Assembly: GCA_964556545.1 (NCBI GenBank)
Contig: CAZKWE010000092.1
Location: 1 to 64,000 of the forward strand
Source: JALSKU01 sp964556545
GTDB lineage: Bacteria > Campylobacterota > Campylobacteria > Campylobacterales > JALSKU01
Direction of reading: 5' to 3'
Length of the DNA: 64,000 nt
This document shows positions 27,408 through 36,862 of this stretch, piece after piece; position 1 is the stretch's first letter; the number at the start of each line of letters is the position of its first letter. The notes below the pieces were generated by a model, which was given only the letters and a program-made list of their open reading frames with translations, made no database searches and was not told where the DNA came from. Both the position numbers and the translations under genes were made by a program.

Positions 27408-27845
27408 TCAGTTGCCTGCTTTTGTTGTTATTTGATCAAGAACATTTTTCATTTTAGGTATTACGGCACAGCCTTGCAATTTAAATCTCTTTTTTAAAAT
27501 ATCCGGATTTAAATACTCTATTTTTACTTGATCGTTATAATCTTTATAAACCAATATCCTAATCGGCAAATCAATGGCAGCCCGTATATCTCTTAGCATT
27601 ATTCTTGTGCCCATTTTAGGATTGCCAAATATAATAACTTTGGCTTCAAGCATATCATATCCAACTTTTTGGGCATTGGCTTTATGATCAATGATGCCAA
27701 ATACATTCATGCCTTTTGATTTGACTATCTTTTCTATATTTTTTATAGTTTTATCAACAGAATATTTACTGTTTTTTATGATATACTCACCGGCATTTAA
27801 AACGACTATACTTAGTACCCAGATTAAAATCAATCTTATTTTCAT
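27408..27845 (-). CDS. DUF302-family periplasmic protein
   Basis: 145 residues. Signal peptide (1-18, ending VVLNA-GE) and a DUF302 domain: SVDKTIKNIEKIVKSKGMNVFGIIDH, then VIIFGNPKMGTRIM and AAIDLPIRILVY. DUF302 proteins often occur near sulfur or heavy-metal genes; function unknown. Separate from feo, with about 130 bases between the two genes that carry the Fur box, so it is not obviously part of the feo operon. Confidence 0.8.
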   Translation of the reverse strand: MKIRLILIWVLSIVVLNAGEYIIKNSKYSVDKTIKNIEKIVKSKGMNVFGIIDHKANAQKVGYDMLEAKVIIFGNPKMGTRIMLRDIRAAIDLPIRILVYKDYNDQVKIEYLNPDILKKRFKLQGCAVIPKMKNVLDQITTKAGN

Positions 27846-27937
27846 AATCTTATCCTTGCTTTTATTTGGCAGAATATGTAAGACATATCATATTTTGCCG
27901 ATTGTATTTTAACAAACAAAAGTGCCTCTTTGGTGCT

Positions 27938-27955
27938 AAGTACCTATCCAAAAGC
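27938..27955 (+). repeat. Solo end-like repeat sequence
   Basis: TAAGTACCTATCCAAAAG between the DUF302 gene and aguB matches 16 of 18 bases of the outer end of the 51.5-kb element as read from its right arm (TAAGTACCCAACCAAAAG). No partner arm seen nearby. Confidence 0.35.
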
Positions 27956-28059
27956 ATTTTGTTTTATCATCCGTTTTATTATTTATCATAGAAAATATAG
28001 ACCATCTAATACAAGATATGATAAAATACTTATAAACTTTTCCGCCAAAGGCTTTGTGT

Positions 28060-28938
28060 ATGAAAATAAATACAGCTTTAATTCAACAAAAATTTCACAA
28101 CACTAAAGAAAAAACCATACAAAAAACTCTTGAATTAATAAAAAAGGCAAAAAAAGAAAATGCCGAACTTGTTGTATTGCAAGAGCTTCACCAAGACAGA
28201 TATTTTTGCATTAATGAAAATACTGATAATTTTGCAAAAGCAGAAAGTTTTAAAAACGATATTGTTTTTTGGTCAAAAATTGCCAAAGAGTATGGTATAG
28301 TATTGATTACTTCTTTATTTGAACAAAGAACTCACGGTCTATACCACAATACGGCAGTTGTATTTGACAAAGACGGGAGTATTGCCGGAAAATACAGAAA
28401 AATGCATATCCCTGACGACCCTGGTTTTTATGAAAAGTTTTATTTTACACCGGGAGATTTGGGATTTGAGCCGATAGATACAAGTATCGGAAAACTTGGT
28501 GTTTTGATATGTTGGGATCAATGGTATCCGGAAGCTGCAAGAATTATGGCTTTAAAAGGAGCGGAAATACTGATATATCCAACTGCCATAGGGTGGTTTG
28601 ATGAAGATGACGACAAAGAGAAACAAAAGCAGCTTGAAAGCTGGATAACCGTACAAAGATCACATGCCATAGCAAATGGCTTACCGGTTGTTGCAGTCAA
28701 CAGAGTGGGCTTTGAAAAAGATGAAAGCAAATGCCTCAAAGGTATAAGATTTTGGGGGAACTCTTTTGTTTGTGGTGCCGCAGGAGAGATATTGTGTAAA
28801 CTTGATAATGATAGCGAACAATGTAAAATTATCCAAATTGATACAATCTGTACCAAAAAAAGGCGAGATATCTGGCCTTTCCTGAGAGATAGAAGAATTG
28901 ATGCATACAAAACTTTACTTAAAAGATATAATGATTAA
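28060..28938 (+). CDS. aguB: N-carbamoylputrescine amidase
   Basis: 292 residues, nitrilase superfamily. Catalytic triad: Glu in VVLQELHQDRYFC (about 43), Lys in GKYRKMHIPDDPGFYEKFYF (about 115), Cys in VLICWDQWYPEAAR (about 153). The histidine-proline and YF context is AguB-like. It converts N-carbamoylputrescine to putrescine, CO2 and ammonia, completing the step begun by agmatine deiminase at 22711. I take the ATG at 28060, preceded by AAAGG, rather than the TTG six bases upstream. Confidence 0.92.
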   Translation: MKINTALIQQKFHNTKEKTIQKTLELIKKAKKENAELVVLQELHQDRYFCINENTDNFAKAESFKNDIVFWSKIAKEYGIVLITSLFEQRTHGLYHNTAVVFDKDGSIAGKYRKMHIPDDPGFYEKFYFTPGDLGFEPIDTSIGKLGVLICWDQWYPEAARIMALKGAEILIYPTAIGWFDEDDDKEKQKQLESWITVQRSHAIANGLPVVAVNRVGFEKDESKCLKGIRFWGNSFVCGAAGEILCKLDNDSEQCKIIQIDTICTKKRRDIWPFLRDRRIDAYKTLLKRYND

Positions 28939-28971
28939 AAATCATACTCTTTTAAATACGAAGAAAAAATT

Positions 28972-30162
28972 TTAATCCTGTGAATTTTCTTTTGCTCTTT
29001 TGACATTCATATAAAAAGCAAATTTATCTTCTCTTTTTGGTACAATTTTCTCATTTAAGGCAACTTGCAACTGTTTATTGTATTTTTTTACATAAGATAA
29101 AAAGTCTCTTTTTGTTTTTCCCCTTAGTATGCTTTTGGTAACTTTTATGATATTTGCGGGATTTATCGCATGATTGTTTTTGTACAGACCAAAATGCAAA
29201 TGTGGTCCGGTACTAAGACCGGTTGAGCCTACATATCCGATAGTTTTACCTTTTTTTACATACCTTCCCCGTCTTATACCTCTTGCAAACTTTCTTAAAT
29301 GGCCGTATAAAGTCTTATAACCGTTTGTATGCCTTATAATGATACAATTTCCGTATCCTCCTTTTCTACCTGCAAATATAACTTTTCCATCACCTGCGGC
29401 ATGAACGGGAGTTCCGATAGGTGCAGCAAAATCTATACCCAAATGGGCTCTGTATCTATGAAGTATCGGATGCCATCTTTTATATGTAAATCTATCGGAA
29501 ATTCTTGTGTATCTGCATGGGCGAGACAAGAAAAACCCCTCCAACTCTTTGCCTTTTTCATTATAATATCTGCCCTTATACCTATAGATAAAATGCTTTT
29601 TACCTCTTGTTTCTATCATTGAAGCGATTATGACCGGATTGCCAAGCTGTCTTCCGAGTCTTATTTTTTGAGTATATACAATTACAAGTCTATCGCCTTT
29701 TCTAAGATCTCTTTTAAAATTGATACTATTTTTATATGACTGGACAAATTCATTTGCCAAAAGGTAATTGTTTGTAAGTTTTACTATATCATTATAAGGA
29801 GAAGTCTTTATGGAAGTTTCAAGTGTTTTTTGCTTTGTTTCATAAATAATCGGCAACAAATCTACAAAATAATTACCATTGTCTTTTCCTATATGTATCT
29901 GCAACTCTTCACCTACGGGTATTAACACTTGTTCTACCGTGCCATTGTCATCTTGAAGCAATTGATATCTTGTTCCCGCTATTATCTCCGAAGTTAACTC
30001 TTTGTCTCCCGTATCAAGATTGTAGTAGAGTTTTAGCGGCATTTTATGGTCTTCCAAAAAGTTTAGAAATGTTTTTCCTTTTTCCCATTTTTGCTCAACA
30101 AGTTTTGTCGCACCAAAAAGATACCCGTTTACCAATATCAATAAAATAAAAATAAATCTCAA
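28972..30162 (-). CDS. Peptidoglycan metallopeptidase, M23 family (Csd3/HdpA-like)
   Basis: 396 residues. Signal peptide (1-17), an N-terminal pro-domain-like part (about 20-230) and a LytM domain. The Zn ligands lie in RAHLGIDFAAP (about 240-250, HxxxD) and in GPHLHFGLY (HxH, about 321-329). Architecture and length match Csd3/HdpA of Helicobacter and Pgp-type enzymes of Campylobacter, which trim peptidoglycan peptides and set cell curvature. Start is a TTG at 30162. The C-terminus is strongly basic. Confidence 0.87.
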   Translation of the reverse strand: MRFIFILLILVNGYLFGATKLVEQKWEKGKTFLNFLEDHKMPLKLYYNLDTGDKELTSEIIAGTRYQLLQDDNGTVEQVLIPVGEELQIHIGKDNGNYFVDLLPIIYETKQKTLETSIKTSPYNDIVKLTNNYLLANEFVQSYKNSINFKRDLRKGDRLVIVYTQKIRLGRQLGNPVIIASMIETRGKKHFIYRYKGRYYNEKGKELEGFFLSRPCRYTRISDRFTYKRWHPILHRYRAHLGIDFAAPIGTPVHAAGDGKVIFAGRKGGYGNCIIIRHTNGYKTLYGHLRKFARGIRRGRYVKKGKTIGYVGSTGLSTGPHLHFGLYKNNHAINPANIIKVTKSILRGKTKRDFLSYVKKYNKQLQVALNEKIVPKREDKFAFYMNVKRAKENSQD

Positions 30163-30330
30163 TCTTCAAACCTTATCAACTTAACTTTATACTTTATACT
30201 GCTTTTTATTTTGCAATATATTGTACAAAGTAAATTATTGCTTTTTTCGGAATTATATCCTTTGTATGCTTTAAAAGCAATTTTTAATCCACTTTTAGTA
30301 TAATATCACTACTAAAATGTAAGGATTTTT

Positions 30331-31041
30331 ATGAAAAAGTGGTTATTTGTAATTTTAATTTTATCTGCAACGATATTAAATGCGAAATTTTCAGAGTATA
30401 AAAGTAAAATTTTATCAATCGACGGAAATACTGCAACCGTCAAAAGCTTTGCTGATGTAAAAATTGGCTCAAGCGGAATAGTTGTACACCAATACTCCAA
30501 AAACCATTCAACAGTAGTAGCAAAAGTTATAGTAATAGATAAAAACAGTGACTATATAAAGCTGAGATTTAGAAAATTTGATGATTTGAAGCAAGATGTC
30601 TTGCCGGTTCCTATGATATTGCCTCATACCGGAGATACGGTTATATTAAATTATCTTTACAACCATGCTTTTGTCGTTGCACCAAATTATAAAACATATA
30701 AAGATATAACCGCAAAACATAAAGATATTTCGTGGCTTCACCCTGATTTATTTGCAAGTGAACTTTTTGCCGACAACAACCCCTCTCCAAATAGAAAAGA
30801 TTTTCAAAAATTTTGCAAAGAATACTCTTTTTCACTTCTTTATTTTGCAATAGAAAATAATGGCTACTTTGTAGATTGCAACAGTTTTAAGGTTTTAAAA
30901 ACTGAAAAAATTATTTCAAAAGACGGCAAAACAACAGTTCCTTTTTATTCAAGAATAAAAGATATAGATACTTCTTGGCTTAGTTTTGGAAAGTCAAAGA
31001 TCGCCGACTATAACAGTTACTATAAAATGCTTTTGAGATAA
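30331..31041 (+). CDS. PgbA N-terminal domain-like secreted protein
   Basis: 236 residues. Signal peptide (1-18, cleaved after LNA), then SEYKSKILSIDGNTATVKSFADVKIGSSGIVVHQY and WLHPDLFASELFADNNPSPNRKDFQKFC. These resemble, from memory, the N-terminal domain of Helicobacter plasminogen-binding proteins PgbA/PgbB, a family found across Campylobacterota including free-living species. A real plasminogen role is therefore unlikely here. AAGGA precedes the ATG. The glcD-like gene starts 1 base after its stop. Confidence 0.65.
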   Translation: MKKWLFVILILSATILNAKFSEYKSKILSIDGNTATVKSFADVKIGSSGIVVHQYSKNHSTVVAKVIVIDKNSDYIKLRFRKFDDLKQDVLPVPMILPHTGDTVILNYLYNHAFVVAPNYKTYKDITAKHKDISWLHPDLFASELFADNNPSPNRKDFQKFCKEYSFSLLYFAIENNGYFVDCNSFKVLKTEKIISKDGKTTVPFYSRIKDIDTSWLSFGKSKIADYNSYYKMLLR

Positions 31042-31042
31042 T

Positions 31043-32425
31043 ATGATGACAAAAAAAGATATAGAATTTTTCCAAAATATTGTCGGCAAAGAAAATATAT
31101 ACAATGACAAAGCTCACCTATTGGCATATTCGTATGATGCAACAAAAAACAGATACGAGCCTGATGCTGTTATATTTCCCAGAAACGAAGATGATGTAAG
31201 CAGGATATTAAAATACTGCAATGAAAATAAAATCATCATAATTCCAAGAGGTGCAGGAAGCGGTTTTACAGGCGGGGCATTGCCCGTAAACGGTGGCATA
31301 ATGCTTGCTTTTGAAAAACATATGAATAAAATCATAGAAATTGATATGCAAAATATGGTTGCTATAGTCCAACCGGGGGTTATAAACAGAGATTTGCAAA
31401 ATGCGGTTGAAGAGATAGGACTTTTTTATCCGCCTGATCCGGCCAGTCAAGATTATTCTACTATCGGCGGAAATGTAAGTGAAAATGCCGGAGGTATGAG
31501 AGCTGCAAAGTATGGCATAACAAAAGACTTTGTAATGGCATTAAGAGCAGTTTTACCAAACGGAGAAATCATAAGAGCCGGTAAAAAGACGATAAAAGAT
31601 GTAGCAGGATACAATATAGCCGGTATTCTTATTGCCAGCGAAGGAACTTTGGCAGTTATAACCGAAATTACTTTAAAACTTTTAGCAAAACCGTCCAAAA
31701 CAAAAACTGCTATGGGAGTTTTTGAAAGTGTCAAAGATGCTATGAATGCGGTTTTCAAAACAATGGCAAGCGGTGTCACTCCTGTTGCTATGGAGTTTTT
31801 GGACAATCTGAGCATAAGAGCCGTAGAAGAAAAATTCCACAAAGGCTTACCGGTTGATGCCGGAGCCATACTTATATGCGATGTTGATGGCAATCTTGAT
31901 ATAGAACTTGATACACAACTTCAAAAGATAGAACATGGTTTCAAAGAAAACGGTTGTAAAAACTTTGTTATAGCAAAAGACAAAGAGGAAGCAAATGATC
32001 TTTGGTTTTCAAGAAGAAATGCCAGCCAAAGCATTACCATATACGGAAGTAAAAAACTAAATGAAGATATAACGGTACCCAGATCCAGATTGCCGGAGCT
32101 TTTAGAGGGTATTAGCAAAATAGCAGAAAAATATGATATAAAAATACCCTGTTTCGGACATACGGGAGACGGCAATGTACATGTAAATGTAATGGTTGAT
32201 GCAAACGACAAAGACGAACTCCAAAAAGGTTATGAAGCTATTGTTGAAGTTTTTAAACTCGCAGTGGATCTTGAAGGAACTTTAAGCGGTGAACACGGTA
32301 TAGGCCTTAGCAAGGCTCCGTTTATGGATATGGCCTTCAGTAAAGCAGAAATGGAACTTTTCAAGTCCGTTAAAAAAGCTTTTGATCCGAACAATATATT
32401 AAATCCGGGTAAAATGGGACTTTGA
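31043..32425 (+). CDS. glcD: FAD-linked oxidase, GlcD family (glycolate/D-lactate dehydrogenase subunit)
   Basis: 460 residues. FAD-binding type 4 domain with PRGAGSGFTGGALP (about 68-81) and DPASQDYSTIGGNVSENAGG (about 132-151). C-terminal oxidase domain with CFGHTGDGNVHVNV and the ending FDPNNILNPGKMGL. It oxidises a 2-hydroxy acid. A GlcF-like iron-sulfur partner is not adjacent but is encoded at 56897. Overlaps the YihY gene by 4 bases. Confidence 0.88.
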   Translation: MMTKKDIEFFQNIVGKENIYNDKAHLLAYSYDATKNRYEPDAVIFPRNEDDVSRILKYCNENKIIIIPRGAGSGFTGGALPVNGGIMLAFEKHMNKIIEIDMQNMVAIVQPGVINRDLQNAVEEIGLFYPPDPASQDYSTIGGNVSENAGGMRAAKYGITKDFVMALRAVLPNGEIIRAGKKTIKDVAGYNIAGILIASEGTLAVITEITLKLLAKPSKTKTAMGVFESVKDAMNAVFKTMASGVTPVAMEFLDNLSIRAVEEKFHKGLPVDAGAILICDVDGNLDIELDTQLQKIEHGFKENGCKNFVIAKDKEEANDLWFSRRNASQSITIYGSKKLNEDITVPRSRLPELLEGISKIAEKYDIKIPCFGHTGDGNVHVNVMVDANDKDELQKGYEAIVEVFKLAVDLEGTLSGEHGIGLSKAPFMDMAFSKAEMELFKSVKKAFDPNNILNPGKMGL

Positions 32426-33270
32426 AAACAAAAAAAGAAAAAATACAGTTTTATATCAAAGAATTTAGAGATAAAGATTTGTTGCATTATGCTTCAAGCC
32501 TAAGTTTTCATACTATATTGGCACTTATTCCCGTGCTTCTTATATCACTTTCAATCTTTACAAAACTTCCGAGTTTCAACAAATACTATGAGCTTATAAA
32601 AAATTTTATTTTTTCATCTTTGATGCCAAGCCAGCAAGAGACTATATCGAACTACATAGATAAATTTTTAAACAATACCCTAAATATGGGAATAATGGGT
32701 TTTATATTTGTAATATATGTTTCGATTATGTTTTTTATGGATTATGAGTATATAGTCAGTAAAATTTTCAAGACAAAACCAAAAACCTTTTGGCAAAGTA
32801 TCTCTACATACTGGACACTTGTAACATTGCTTCCAATGGGTATAGGAGTATCATTTTTTATCTCAAGCAAAATACAGCATATATTAAACTCTTACCAATA
32901 TACAAGCTGGATAAACATACTTGTTATACTTCCTTTTCTTATCTTTTGGATGCTCTTTTTTATAATGTATATGATATCCATAAATATCAAGGTTGATACA
33001 AAAATAGTCCTGTTTTCATCTTTTCTGGCTTCTTCTATTTGGTATATATCAAAAACTGTTTTTATCTATTATGTCAGCTATAATAAAACCTATACAAGCA
33101 TATACGGTTCATTTAGCACGATAATGTTCTTTTTTATATGGATATATTTTTCCTGGGTTATTTATATATACGGTTTAAAGATATGCTACCTTCTAAACAG
33201 AGCAAACAATACCCACTCTTTAGAAACCAATACCACAACGGCAAATAAAAATACTAACTACCCGGATTAA
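32422..33270 (+). CDS. YihY/UPF0761-family inner membrane protein
   Basis: 282 residues, about six membrane segments. LHYASSLSFHTILALIPVLL (about 20-39) and the C-terminal YGSFSTIMFFFIWIYFSWVIYIYG are characteristic. Formerly called BrkB or ribonuclease BN in error; function unknown. Starts with TTG overlapping the glcD stop. Its end overlaps the end of the nos locus by 4 bases, tail to tail. Confidence 0.85.
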   Translation: MKTKKEKIQFYIKEFRDKDLLHYASSLSFHTILALIPVLLISLSIFTKLPSFNKYYELIKNFIFSSLMPSQQETISNYIDKFLNNTLNMGIMGFIFVIYVSIMFFMDYEYIVSKIFKTKPKTFWQSISTYWTLVTLLPMGIGVSFFISSKIQHILNSYQYTSWINILVILPFLIFWMLFFIMYMISINIKVDTKIVLFSSFLASSIWYISKTVFIYYVSYNKTYTSIYGSFSTIMFFFIWIYFSWVIYIYGLKICYLLNRANNTHSLETNTTTANKNTNYPD

Positions 33271-33761
33271 AATCCAAGCAATTTTTTTCTTATTTTAGGG
33301 TTTGTAAGATTTTCTCCTCTTAACATTCTCAATCTCATTTCATCAAAAGGTATCAACTTCTTTTTTGTACTGTTTTTTTCATATGCTCCGAAACCATAAT
33401 GCATCGGAGTACTGTCGGTCATTGTATAATGAGCTTTTTTCGCATCTATCCATTTATGGGTATCATCACTATATGTCCAAAGTTTTACATCTTTCGGGTC
33501 ATATTTGTTTTTATGAAGCCAAAGTATCATACAACCAGGATCATCAAACACAAAAGCTCTGCCATCTTTTAGTATAACTTCACTTGAATGATCCATTTTT
33601 TCCACTTCCATGCCACATTGCGGATCCATTGTAACTCCAAGCTTTACCGGTACCGGTTTTCCGTCTTTGCTTTTTAGAGTTGCCACTTCTCTTTTTTCAC
33701 AGCCGCTAAACAATAACAAAATAAATATCGCAAATATAATACTTTTTTTCATCACAGCCAT
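33267..33761 (-). CDS. NosL-like lipoprotein (last gene of nos locus)
   Basis: 164 residues. Lipobox LLFSGC makes Cys20 (from MAVMKK) the lipidated residue. The NosL-like domain has DPQCGMEV (about 46-53) with the Cys-Gly-Met Cu(I)-site pattern but only one cysteine where NosL often has CxxC. It continues with FVFDDPGCMILWLHK, shared with the NosL at 39004. Probably an outer- or inner-membrane copper chaperone for N2O reductase. Overlaps the preceding membrane-protein gene by 10 bases. Confidence 0.75.
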   Translation of the reverse strand: MAVMKKSIIFAIFILLLFSGCEKREVATLKSKDGKPVPVKLGVTMDPQCGMEVEKMDHSSEVILKDGRAFVFDDPGCMILWLHKNKYDPKDVKLWTYSDDTHKWIDAKKAHYTMTDSTPMHYGFGAYEKNSTKKKLIPFDEMRLRMLRGENLTNPKIRKKLLGF

Positions 33762-34714
33762 ACTCCATTTTTTAAATGATAAATTACGGGATAAGCAGAT
33801 ACTATAATAACATAAACAGTATCAAAAATCAAAGAAATCTTTCCAAAATTACTCTTTTTTATCCCGGCAAGCAAGATAATATATCGTGCAATTGCACTGA
33901 AAGTTCCTATAAAAAGAGTGGTATATAAAACATATCCTATATAGTGATAATCACTTTGCAGCATACAAAACGGGCAATGATGAGTAGGCAGTTCATATAT
34001 GTAAGTTCCGAAAAACGATATAAGTGAAATGATGGAAGTTGCTACAAATAAAATATTTGCCAAAGCATAATATACGGAATTTTTCAGTCTGTAAGCAAAA
34101 AGAATAAGTATAAAATTTATATAAAAAAGCGAAACCAAAAGAGTATTTGGCAAAGAGAGTATAGAAGCGATAGTTGATTTTCCCGCAGCTGAAAATACGG
34201 TTCCGCAGCAACTGACTATTCTTGCCGGATCGAGTGAAAAAAATTCCATAACCTCCAGCACAATCTCACTCATCAAAAAAATATATATTATAACAAAAAA
34301 GATAAATTTTATCTTTGTATAAGGCATTTTTTCATTTTCCAAATCAACCTTGTTTAGCACCAGCCAGGAACTAAACAGATATAAATTTATAATTTTTATT
34401 ATCATGGCATAAAAACCATATGTTGTAGAATTTACTACACCGACTGCACACATAGCTCCCGGTATATAAACCGATAACTTATCCTGTACATATATAAAGT
34501 ACAAAAAAAGAGGCAATTTTATAAAAAGTATATATTTTATGATTGTCGCTACAAGATAACTCTGTTTTTCAAGTCTGTACTGTGTAGTTGTTGTTTTTGT
34601 GATATCCCATTTTAAAATTATCTTTATACTTAAAAAAAATGCAATTGTTCCGAAAAAAGCAAAAATACCGTCAAGTATCAAAATCACAAGAACATCAGGT
34701 GTCAACAAATTCAC
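33752..34714 (-). CDS. Polytopic membrane protein with paired cysteines, nos-associated
   Basis: 320 residues with about eight membrane segments. I do not recognise the family. Cysteines sit near membrane boundaries: GAMCAVG (about 87-93), SCCGT (about 168-172) and THHCPFCMLQ (about 245-254). The last is a CxxC preceded by two histidines, suggesting metal or disulfide/thiol chemistry. Starts with a GTG that overlaps the ABC ATPase stop by 4 bases, so it is translationally coupled to a LolD/FtsX-type transporter and then to a NosL-like lipoprotein. A part in copper or sulfur supply for N2O reductase is inference. Confidence 0.6.
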   Translation of the reverse strand: MNLLTPDVLVILILDGIFAFFGTIAFFLSIKIILKWDITKTTTTQYRLEKQSYLVATIIKYILFIKLPLFLYFIYVQDKLSVYIPGAMCAVGVVNSTTYGFYAMIIKIINLYLFSSWLVLNKVDLENEKMPYTKIKFIFFVIIYIFLMSEIVLEVMEFFSLDPARIVSCCGTVFSAAGKSTIASILSLPNTLLVSLFYINFILILFAYRLKNSVYYALANILFVATSIISLISFFGTYIYELPTHHCPFCMLQSDYHYIGYVLYTTLFIGTFSAIARYIILLAGIKKSNFGKISLIFDTVYVIIVSAYPVIYHLKNGVWL

Positions 34715-35379
34715 TTCATTACGCCTTTTACTATTTCTATTTCCCTGTCAGTAATATCAAGATTAAAAAATATAGGATCATGTGTAGCAATAACAATTGT
34801 TTTTTTATCATTTTTTAACTCTTTTAAAAATGATAAAAAATCTTGTGAAAGTTTTGCATCAAGATTGGCTGTGGGCTCATCTGCAAGTATAATCTTCGGA
34901 TCATTTACCAAAGCTCTGGCAATTGCCACTCTTTGCTGTTCTCCCCCTGATAGATTTTTAGCCAAATCATTTTTTTTGTGATAAATTGAAAATTTTTTCA
35001 TACTAAGCTCTGCTTTGGTATCAATTTCCTCTTTTGTAAATCCTGAAGGAATAAGAGGCAAGATAACATTTTCATATACACTAAGTGTTGGTATAAGATT
35101 GAATTTTTGAAAAATAAAACCTATATTTTCCCGTCTATACATAGAAGCAAAATTATCAGGAAGCTTTGCTATCTTTTTGCCATCAACTTCCACATCACCG
35201 CTGGTTGGCTTTAAAAGTGCGGCCAAAATTGACAAAAGTGTACTTTTCCCGCTGCCGCTTGGCCCTTTTAAAAGAACCAATTCTTTTGATTTTACCTGAA
35301 ATGTTATATTTTGCAAAGCTACCGTTTCATTTGGCTTGCCTTGATTGAAAATTTTATAAATTTTATCAACTTTTATCAT
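34711..35379 (-). CDS. ABC transporter ATPase, LolD/MacB type
   Basis: 222 residues. Walker A LKGPSGSGKST (about 38-48), Q-loop IFQKFNLIPTLSVYENV, signature LSGGEQQR (about 141-148), Walker B IILADEPTANLD. The family powers mechanotransmission by FtsX-like permeases rather than ordinary transport. It overlaps its permease gene by 4 bases. Confidence 0.88.
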   Translation of the reverse strand: MIKVDKIYKIFNQGKPNETVALQNITFQVKSKELVLLKGPSGSGKSTLLSILAALLKPTSGDVEVDGKKIAKLPDNFASMYRRENIGFIFQKFNLIPTLSVYENVILPLIPSGFTKEEIDTKAELSMKKFSIYHKKNDLAKNLSGGEQQRVAIARALVNDPKIILADEPTANLDAKLSQDFLSFLKELKNDKKTIVIATHDPIFFNLDITDREIEIVKGVMK

Positions 35380-36566
35380 CTTATTACCTCGTCAGCTTCC
35401 AATGTCGCCGCAAACCATGAAGGTATGATAGTTGCCGCTATATAAAGTGGCACTGTGGCAAAAAATATAAGCGTTACAGTTCCGAAGTCGAAACTAAAAG
35501 GAAGTTCAAAAGGAGGCTTGAGTATAGAATAACCGGTAAATATATCTCTTAAAACAGGAGCATTTAAAAAATATACATAAAACATACCAAAAGTCAATGC
35601 ACTGAAAAATGCAACAAATGAAATGATAAAAGCTTCATAAAATTTTTGCAAAAGTATATCTCCTATCTTCCATCCAACTGCTTTTTGAACACCTATTTCT
35701 CGTTTTTCATCACTGCTTAATCCGCTTGTTTTATCATATATAATGATAAAAAATGTAAAAAGAGCTATGATAAAAAGTGCCAAAAAAACTCCACTCTTAT
35801 AATCAAATATATTGTTATATGAAATTCTAAGATCATTTTTTGTAATAACTCTGAAATTCGGATACATCAATCGTATCTTTGTGGCTATCTCATTAACTTC
35901 TTTTGGATTTGGTACTCTTATGGTTATATCGGTAGCTTTATCTTCACTCATTCCAAATATTTCTCTTGCATTCTCATTGCTCAACAAAATGATATCATTT
36001 GATTCTAAAAGAGTGCTTCCTTTAAAAACTCCTGCTAAATATATCTTTTTAAAATCTCCGTTTGGTTTTATAAAATTAAAGTATTTATCATAATAATTTT
36101 TTTCAAGTATCTTTTTTACACCCTCGCCTACTATCATGGTATTTGGTTTATCAAAAATCGTTTTATCATATTTGTCAACAACATTTTGTATGCTTTTTTT
36201 ATAGTTTGTATCAAATCTGCTAACACCTACTACCGAAAAATTGGCACCTGCATTTTTAAAGTAGTAGTATCCCCAAACTCTTGGAGAAACCTGTGAAACA
36301 CCCTCAATAGTTGATAACTTTTCAACAACATCCAAACTAATATCCTGCTCTCTTCCGGCACTAAGTTTTTGTATGGTAATATCAGGTAAAGAATCAACCG
36401 TATAGGATAACTCTTTTTTTATGGAGTTGGATATAAAAAAGATAGATGATAGTAAAAATATCAGTATAAAAAAAATGATAAATATAAATATATTTTTACT
36501 TCCTCTTCTTTTTATAGCACTTAGTGCATATTCAAAAAGCAAAAGATTAAATAATTTCATTTGCAT
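35376..36566 (-). CDS. FtsX/MacB-type ABC permease
   Basis: 396 residues. One N-terminal membrane segment (about 22-45), a long periplasmic domain (about 50-270), then three membrane segments with SSDEKREIGVQKAVGWKIGDIL and a terminal PSWFAATLEADEVIR. This is the four-segment MacB/LolC topology. With the ATPase at 34711 it forms a second ABC system inside the nos locus, apart from NosFY. Substrate unknown. First ATG at 36566; an ATG two codons later is equally possible. Confidence 0.85.
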   Translation of the reverse strand: MQMKLFNLLLFEYALSAIKRRGSKNIFIFIIFFILIFLLSSIFFISNSIKKELSYTVDSLPDITIQKLSAGREQDISLDVVEKLSTIEGVSQVSPRVWGYYYFKNAGANFSVVGVSRFDTNYKKSIQNVVDKYDKTIFDKPNTMIVGEGVKKILEKNYYDKYFNFIKPNGDFKKIYLAGVFKGSTLLESNDIILLSNENAREIFGMSEDKATDITIRVPNPKEVNEIATKIRLMYPNFRVITKNDLRISYNNIFDYKSGVFLALFIIALFTFFIIIYDKTSGLSSDEKREIGVQKAVGWKIGDILLQKFYEAFIISFVAFFSALTFGMFYVYFLNAPVLRDIFTGYSILKPPFELPFSFDFGTVTLIFFATVPLYIAATIIPSWFAATLEADEVIR

Positions 36567-36862
36567 ATAACCTTTGATGGGGTTTTTAAAAGTATTGTCG
36601 AGGGAGCATAAACATAGGTTGTTACAAAGTAGCTAACTCCTTCGGGGTCTTCGCTAAATATGGAAAACAGATCGCTCAAACTTCTATGCCTTATGTATTT
36701 GGCTTCAGTAGATATAGACAAATCAGGAAGTCCGATATATTTAACAAATATCTGTTTTTGAGATATGTTTTTACTCTTAAGTGTTAAAAACAAAACTTCA
36801 AATGTAAAAAAAAGAGCAATTGCTGTAAAAATAAGAGAAAAAATCTTTAAATTTTTACTCAT
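36557..36862 (-). CDS. Small membrane-anchored protein, nos-associated
   Basis: 101 residues. One N-terminal membrane segment (about 7-27), then a periplasmic part of about 70 residues with no recognised motif (YIRHRSLSDLFSIF). A single C-terminal cysteine in KVICK. Overlaps both neighbours (4 bases upstream, 10 downstream), so it is expressed with the NosL-like protein and the FtsX-type permease; perhaps an accessory of that transporter. Function unknown. Confidence 0.6.
   Translation of the reverse strand: MSKNLKIFSLIFTAIALFFTFEVLFLTLKSKNISQKQIFVKYIGLPDLSISTEAKYIRHRSLSDLFSIFSEDPEGVSYFVTTYVYAPSTILLKTPSKVICK

Noticed and set aside
28518..28910. 130-codon minus-strand ORF inside aguB
   Set aside because: Antisense shadow of a clear nitrilase-family gene; serine/leucine-rich, no start signal.
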